Origin: Paenibacillus aceti
GTDB taxonomy: Bacteria; Bacillota; Bacilli; Paenibacillales; Paenibacillaceae
Assembly (NCBI RefSeq): GCF_003614185.1
Contig: NZ_KZ987724.1
Coordinates: 478,679 to 542,678, forward strand
Direction: 5' to 3'
DNA length: 64,000 nt
The notes under the pieces were generated by a model that worked only from the letters and a program-made list of their open reading frames with translations, did not search any database and was not told the DNA's origin. Below, one piece after another: positions 59,542 to 64,000 of the stretch. The first letter of the stretch is position 1. Every line of letters begins with the position of its first letter. The position numbers and the translations under genes are program-made.

Positions 59542-60954
59542 TTAATGGCAGCAACGGCTGCGCAGGCCCTTGGGCAGATGGTTCTTCAATTGGCCGCCGC
59601 TAGCCTTGCCCCAGCCAACCGGGTAGCTGGCGCTGCCGCATAGCACGGTCACGAGAACCCAGCCGCGCAGCTCCGGCGCGACGGATAGAGCTTCCCCATG
59701 CAGAAAGGCGGCAAGCTGAGGCGAATCGGCTTCCAGGGACAAGCTATGCGCCGCCTCTTCCGGGCGGGAAGCCATCGCCAGAGCGTGAGCCGGAATGAAG
59801 CGATTCTTGTGACAGTCGCCGACATGCAGCCCGGCTCGGGGAAGCTTAATTCCGGAGAATTGTTCTATATCCAGGATCAATCCCTGACTTTGGGGCAGTA
59901 AATATAAGGCTTCTCCAAACAGGACGGGCGTTGCCCCGATGGCCTTGAACCCGGGCAGATCCCGTCTGGCCCAGCTGGTGAAGGCCTCCCAGGCGTTCTT
60001 CAATTCTTTGCCTGCTTCAAGACCGGTGCGTTTTGATTTTCCGCGCTTCTTCTGGCTCTTGTCCCCGCTCTTGCTCAGACCTGCTTGTTCCTCCTCCAGC
60101 GTATCTCGCTCCAGTACGGCGACATAATGCCCTTCACCCCGCTGTACATGGGGCCATACCCGTCTTTCGGCTTTTAAACGCATGAACGGATAGGCCTCGA
60201 GGACCCGGGCGATCATTTCCTCATTTTCGCTGCGGTTGAAGGTGCAGGTAGAGTAGGCGATGGTGCCGCCAGGCTTCAGCATGGCGATCGCACCCTGCAG
60301 GATGTCCCATTGCCGGCTGGCACAGAGCGCGACTGAGTCCGGAGACCATTCCGCGATGGCGGACGGGTCTTTGCGGAACATCCCTTCTCCGGAGCAAGGG
60401 GCGTCAAGCATAATCCGGTCGAAGGTTAAGGGGAAACGAGCCGACAGCTCGGGCGGTGAAGCCTGGGTGACGATCGCTCTGCGAATCCCCATCCGTTCCA
60501 CATTTTCCGCCAGTATCTTAGCACGTTGTGGATGGATTTCGTTGCTGATCAGCAGGCCTTGGCCGTTCAGTTTTGCAGCGATTTGAGTCGTCTTGCCGCC
60601 CGGAGCGGCTGCGAGGTCGAGGATAGTCTCGCCGGGCTGCGGGTCGAGCATTTCTACCGCCGACATGGCGGAGGGTTCTTGAATATAATAGAGCCCGGCC
60701 ATGTGATACGGATGCTTGCCCGGGCGGGTATCTTCCTTGTAATAGTAGCCTGTATTGCACCAGGGAACAGGACTTAGATTGAAGGTGCGAATTATATTTG
60801 TTAGAGAATCATCGGATTTGAGTTTCAGTGAGTTGATGCGTAGGCCGAAAGTACGTGGTTGTTCGTAGCTGTTCAGAAAGGCACTGCCTTCCTCTTGTCC
60901 CAGCATGTGAAGGATCTGCTCCTTGTATTCTGCAGGCAGGGATGGGTCTGACAT
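59542..60954 (-). CDS. RsmF/NOL1-NOP2-Sun family RNA cytosine methyltransferase (copy 2)
   Basis: A 470-residue paralogue of the protein at 56.1 kb with the same order of motifs: ILDLAAAPGGKTTQIAAKL, DAPCSGEGMFRKD and YSTCTFNRSENEE. It is shorter in the middle, and a Lys/Arg-rich linker (KSQKKRGKSKRTG) divides the catalytic and PUA-like parts. Both catalytic Cys residues are kept, so it should be active on a different target nucleotide. GGAG lies 10 bases before the ATG. Clear divergence points to an old duplication or separate acquisition. Confidence 0.92.
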   Translation of the reverse strand: MSDPSLPAEYKEQILHMLGQEEGSAFLNSYEQPRTFGLRINSLKLKSDDSLTNIIRTFNLSPVPWCNTGYYYKEDTRPGKHPYHMAGLYYIQEPSAMSAVEMLDPQPGETILDLAAAPGGKTTQIAAKLNGQGLLISNEIHPQRAKILAENVERMGIRRAIVTQASPPELSARFPLTFDRIMLDAPCSGEGMFRKDPSAIAEWSPDSVALCASRQWDILQGAIAMLKPGGTIAYSTCTFNRSENEEMIARVLEAYPFMRLKAERRVWPHVQRGEGHYVAVLERDTLEEEQAGLSKSGDKSQKKRGKSKRTGLEAGKELKNAWEAFTSWARRDLPGFKAIGATPVLFGEALYLLPQSQGLILDIEQFSGIKLPRAGLHVGDCHKNRFIPAHALAMASRPEEAAHSLSLEADSPQLAAFLHGEALSVAPELRGWVLVTVLCGSASYPVGWGKASGGQLKNHLPKGLRSRCCH

Positions 60955-61174
60955 ATTTGCGGCTCCTTTTCGATCAAATAATATTCCTTTCGCAGTTTAC
61001 CATAATGGATAGCTCGGTTCAAAAGCTTTTTAGACGCGAGTATTGCTGGAATTTGATGTTATGGATAGAAAAAGGGGAATGGATGTTCCGCTCTGCCTAT
61101 GGCATAATAAGATGAGATGGTTCATTCGCATATAGGACTACCTTTTATACATAGAGCAAAGGAGAACCTTTTTA

Positions 61175-62296
61175 ATGAGATTACTACAAGCTTTATTCTT
61201 TCCTCCGGAACAGCCGGGAGGCGTATCATCGATGATCCCTTTTTTACAGGAACGGTTTAATTCTCCCCGTTGGGAGATGGAATTATTTTCGATCCCAAAA
61301 CGTATTAGAGATAAAGGGCATGAACCTGTCCGCTTTCATACTTTTGATTGGCAGCAATATGGGGACAGTCCGATCGTGCAGAAATATATACAGACCTATC
61401 AGGACTACGTATGGTGGACGAGGCTGCGCCTGATCAAGCCGTATGATTTGATTCATGCGCATCATCCGATCGCGGGGCTGGCGATGAAGGAGGTCTTCCC
61501 GGAGACACCGGTGTTACAGAGCATTCACTCCAGCTATGAGCGGGAATTGCTACTCAACGGTCGGATCAAGCCGGATGGGCCGGAGCAGCGGTTTTTGACT
61601 TCTTTGTACAGGGAGCTTGAAGCGCGTACAGATCGGTTGTTCACCGTATCCCAATCCTTCAAGAGCTATCTGTCGGATTATGTAGACAACCCGGAGCAGA
61701 TCGGGGTCATACCGAACGGCTTCGATGAGCGGCGCTTCAAGCCAGTGCCCCATGAGAATGAGGTGACACAGCTTGTAACGGTATGCCGGCTCGTACCAGC
61801 CAAAGGATTGGATATTCTGCTCAGAGCCTGTAAGGAGCTTAAGTCGCGCGGGCTAAACTATGTGCTGCATATTATCGGCGATGGCCCGATCCGCAAGGGG
61901 CTTGAGGATTTGGCCAAGGAACTAGGGATATATAATGAGACGATCTTCTATGGCTACACCTTGCATCCTGAGGAATTTATGCCTTTCTTCGATGTATTCG
62001 TGCTTCCTTCCCGGGCCGAGGCGTTCGGCTCGGTATTTGCTGAAGCTGCGCTCTGCAGTTTGGCATTGGTAGGCACGGATGTCGGAGGCATCGCCGAGCA
62101 GATCGAGAATGGTTCCAACGGTCTGCTCGTCCCGCCGGAGGATGCGGTTGCACTGGCCGATGCCTTGGAGCAGGTCATTATCGACCCGGCCTTCCGTTAT
62201 GAGTTGGCCCGTACCGGCTCTGATCATGCCAAGCAGCACTATTCCTTGAACCGGGTTGTCTATGAATTGAAGAAGCTATATTTGGAGTATCAATGA
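61175..62296 (+). CDS. Glycosyltransferase family 4
   Basis: A 373-residue GT-B fold retaining glycosyltransferase. The N-terminal domain opens LQALFFPPEQPGGVSSMIP (acceptor domain, Gly loop). The C-terminal domain has VGVIPNGFDERRF, the nucleotide-sugar site and EAFGSVFAEA (EX7E motif) followed by GGIAEQI. It probably transfers a sugar to a lipid, a polysaccharide or a cell-wall polymer. No other polysaccharide genes are nearby, so the product is unknown. AAAGGAG precedes the ATG. Confidence 0.92.
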   Translation: MRLLQALFFPPEQPGGVSSMIPFLQERFNSPRWEMELFSIPKRIRDKGHEPVRFHTFDWQQYGDSPIVQKYIQTYQDYVWWTRLRLIKPYDLIHAHHPIAGLAMKEVFPETPVLQSIHSSYERELLLNGRIKPDGPEQRFLTSLYRELEARTDRLFTVSQSFKSYLSDYVDNPEQIGVIPNGFDERRFKPVPHENEVTQLVTVCRLVPAKGLDILLRACKELKSRGLNYVLHIIGDGPIRKGLEDLAKELGIYNETIFYGYTLHPEEFMPFFDVFVLPSRAEAFGSVFAEAALCSLALVGTDVGGIAEQIENGSNGLLVPPEDAVALADALEQVIIDPAFRYELARTGSDHAKQHYSLNRVVYELKKLYLEYQ

Positions 62297-62318
62297 GAGA
62301 GTGCCTGGTATCTGTTAT

Positions 62319-63362
62319 CTATGGTTTCGCTCGCTTCGGTCTGTAGGTAGCCAGCATCGCTACCCAGAGCAGGCTGAATATGCCGAAGAGCGGGTATAAT
62401 ATAGACAGTAATGTGCTGAAGCCGAATTGGCTGGTCGCATAGCACAAGCAGAGAATCGTCACGGAAATGAGACGAGGGGGTACATTAATCCGCTGTCTAA
62501 GCTGCAGGGTGACCCCATAAATATCGGATACGAAGGTGCTGAATATTTCCATGAAGATCAGCAGGATATAGATAAGCTGGATTGCACTTCCCAATTGCTG
62601 GGCGATATTGCCCATCGGAATCTCAAATTGGACGATGCCTGGCATATTCGCGGATAAGGCGAAATGACCCGCCATCAGCATAAAACCGACGCCGCAGCCG
62701 CCGAGAACGCCTCCCCATATAATAGCTCGGCGGTTATTCGTGTGGCTGCCGATCGGGACGAGTACAGCTTGCGCCATCGACAGATTGAAGGCGGTGTACA
62801 TCAGCGGGGATGCCCAGGCGGCGAACAGGCCTGTATCGGTATCGAGGGTCAGGAAGCGTGTGGCGCCTGGAGAACCGGCGGTATTAATAATGATGGCCAG
62901 CGACAGGGTGATCATCATCGGCACGACGATGGAATTGAGCTTCATAATTCCGCTAATTCCTCTGCCGAGCAGCATATAGGTGCAGATCAGCGTGATCCAA
63001 AGGCCAATCTGGTAATTAATACCGAGATGCTCATTGAAGACGGAGCCGGCTCCAGCCAGCATAACGCTATTCACCCCGATCAGCACGAGCAGGGTGAACA
63101 AGCTTAGCGCTTGTCCGAATTTCTCGCCGAATAATTTACGGTTCAGGTCTTCATAGGAGACGGCTTTGATCTTGCTGGCCAGCAGCATCATCTTCGTACC
63201 GAGCCATATGAAGAGAAGGGTGGCCAATAGAATGGTCAGAATCCCCCATTTGCCAAAACGGGTAAAAAACTGCAGTATCTCTTGCCCGGTTGCAAAACCG
63301 GCGCCGACAACGGTCCCGATATAAGTGAATGCAATCTGCAAAACTTTGACGGCATTTTTCAT
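62319..63362 (-). CDS. YkvI-family membrane transporter-like protein
   Basis: A 347-residue protein with about ten membrane helices and the amino-acid-permease-like unwound segment GTVVGAGFATGQEILQFF in helix 1. The family (YkvI) belongs to the APC-type LeuT superfold. No substrate has been established that I know of. GGGAGGA lies before the ATG. It is divergent from xpt and convergent with the glycosyltransferase gene. Confidence 0.87.
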   Translation of the reverse strand: MKNAVKVLQIAFTYIGTVVGAGFATGQEILQFFTRFGKWGILTILLATLLFIWLGTKMMLLASKIKAVSYEDLNRKLFGEKFGQALSLFTLLVLIGVNSVMLAGAGSVFNEHLGINYQIGLWITLICTYMLLGRGISGIMKLNSIVVPMMITLSLAIIINTAGSPGATRFLTLDTDTGLFAAWASPLMYTAFNLSMAQAVLVPIGSHTNNRRAIIWGGVLGGCGVGFMLMAGHFALSANMPGIVQFEIPMGNIAQQLGSAIQLIYILLIFMEIFSTFVSDIYGVTLQLRQRINVPPRLISVTILCLCYATSQFGFSTLLSILYPLFGIFSLLWVAMLATYRPKRAKP

Positions 63363-63474
63363 GTTTTCCTCCCGGTAATTATGCTATATATAGTACAAGG
63401 TATGTTGTCTTCAAAGAGGACATGACTCAATCTGTAAAATGAAACTTATTTGCTGTAACTCGGGAGGAATTAGG

Positions 63475-64000
63475 ATGGATAAATTAAAACAACGAATCGT
63501 TGAGGATGGCATGGTGGTATCGGAGGAAGTATTGAAATTGGACAAGCTGCTTAACCATCAGGTTGATCCGCAGCTTATGATGGAGCTTGGCCAGGAATTT
63601 GCCCAGCGATTCCGTGATGAAGGGGTTACCCGCGTCGTTACGGTGGAATCCTCAGGGATCTCCATCGCGTTCGCTACCGCTTATGCTCTAGGTGTACCTC
63701 TGGTATTCGCGCGGCGCAAGAAGACGCTGCTGGAGGAAGCGGATATGCTTCAGGAACGGGTTCCATCCTTTACGAAGGGGATTGTGAGCGATATTCTGAT
63801 TTCCCGAGATCTGATTTCTGCGCAGGACCGGATTCTGTTCATCGATGATATTATTGCCCACGGCGATGCCGCCAAAGGTCTGATCAAAATTATCGAACGC
63901 TCCGGCGCCAAGCTGGTCGGTGCGGGGATTGTTGTCGAGAAATGTTTCCAGCCCGGGGCGCAAGCGCTTCGCGAGCAAGGAATCCGTTTGGAGACGTTGG
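63475..64000 (+). CDS. xpt: Xanthine phosphoribosyltransferase, 3' end outside the window
   Basis: At least 175 residues of a purine-salvage enzyme converting xanthine and PRPP to XMP. The ATG at 63475 has CGGGAGGA 5 bases upstream. MDKLKQRIVEDGMVVSEEVLK is the Xpt N-terminus, and VESSGISIAFATAYALGVP and LFIDDIIAHGDAAKGL (PRPP loop) follow. The frame is open to the right edge; Xpt is normally about 190 residues, so only the last part is cut off. In B. subtilis xpt carries a guanine riboswitch; no such motif fits in the 112-base gap here. Confidence 0.93.
   Translation, partial: MDKLKQRIVEDGMVVSEEVLKLDKLLNHQVDPQLMMELGQEFAQRFRDEGVTRVVTVESSGISIAFATAYALGVPLVFARRKKTLLEEADMLQERVPSFTKGIVSDILISRDLISAQDRILFIDDIIAHGDAAKGLIKIIERSGAKLVGAGIVVEKCFQPGAQALREQGIRLETL

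Noticed and set aside
62664-63107. Plus-strand open frame of 147 codons
   Set aside because: Shadow of the YkvI gene; rich in charged His/Gln residues as expected from antisense of hydrophobic codons.
63363-63474. Guanine riboswitch before xpt
   Set aside because: The 112-base gap does not show the conserved purine-aptamer core (P1-P2-P3 with the TATA and loop motifs), so no call is made.

Overview
The window looks like a chromosome segment from a spore-forming Firmicute of the Paenibacillaceae (Paenibacillus or a close relative). This is inferred from strong AGGAGG-type ribosome sites with many TTG and GTG starts, CcpA (cre) and GlnR/TnrA-type operators, two YjcZ-family sporulation miniproteins, a YtpB-type terpene synthase, a CcpN/YqfL pair, LplB/LplC/LipO-type sugar importers and membrane-bound AraC regulators. 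No rRNA, tRNA, prophage, insertion sequence or CRISPR array was seen. One structured RNA (probably 6S RNA) is present. The window opens inside a CapA-like gene and closes inside xpt.

Layout. 1-8.8 kb: housekeeping genes (CapA end, FAH-family hydrolase, DUF92 membrane protein, ABC-F ATPase, M42 peptidase, LapA-domain protein, oligoendopeptidase F, two small proteins, cold-shock protein). 9-12.7 kb: a WYL regulator plus alpha-toroid protein pair, bracketed by direct copies of an intergenic repeat, then an MFS transporter. 13-26.8 kb: a carbohydrate locus with an ABC importer behind two cre sites, a membrane-anchored AraC regulator, and a five-gene cytoplasmic operon (two GH29 fucosidases, a CBM9-like protein, an 880-residue transglutaminase-like protein and a GH18 enzyme). 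27-30 kb: MBL hydrolase and LacI regulator set among hairpin-array repeats. 30-35.2 kb: central carbon control (CcpN-like, PPDK regulatory protein, GlpX, 6-phosphofructokinase) with a terpene synthase between. 35-47.6 kb: redox and membrane genes, CshA helicase, 6S RNA, Tpx, rhomboid, LysR and MerR regulators, a decayed ammonium transporter and a TlpA/ResA protein. 47.9-64 kb: citramalate synthase, DNA polymerase IV, ferredoxin, L,D-transpeptidase, PyrD, small alarmone synthetase, two RsmF-like methyltransferases, pseudouridine synthase, HAD phosphatase, glycosyltransferase, YkvI and xpt.

Two things stand out. The first is the 13-27 kb locus. The importer has a lipoprotein binding protein, while the enzymes show no signal peptides. 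This suggests that fucosylated, GlcNAc-containing oligosaccharides or glycopeptides are imported and dismantled inside the cell. The transglutaminase-like protein has a PNGase-like Cys/His signature and an unusual architecture.

The second is a set of intergenic repeats in three sequence families. Each is built from short inverted-repeat or hairpin units of about 16-24 bp, set at nearly constant 50-51 bp (sometimes 61 bp) intervals, often in mirrored arrangements around accessory genes. I cannot match them to a named repeat class.
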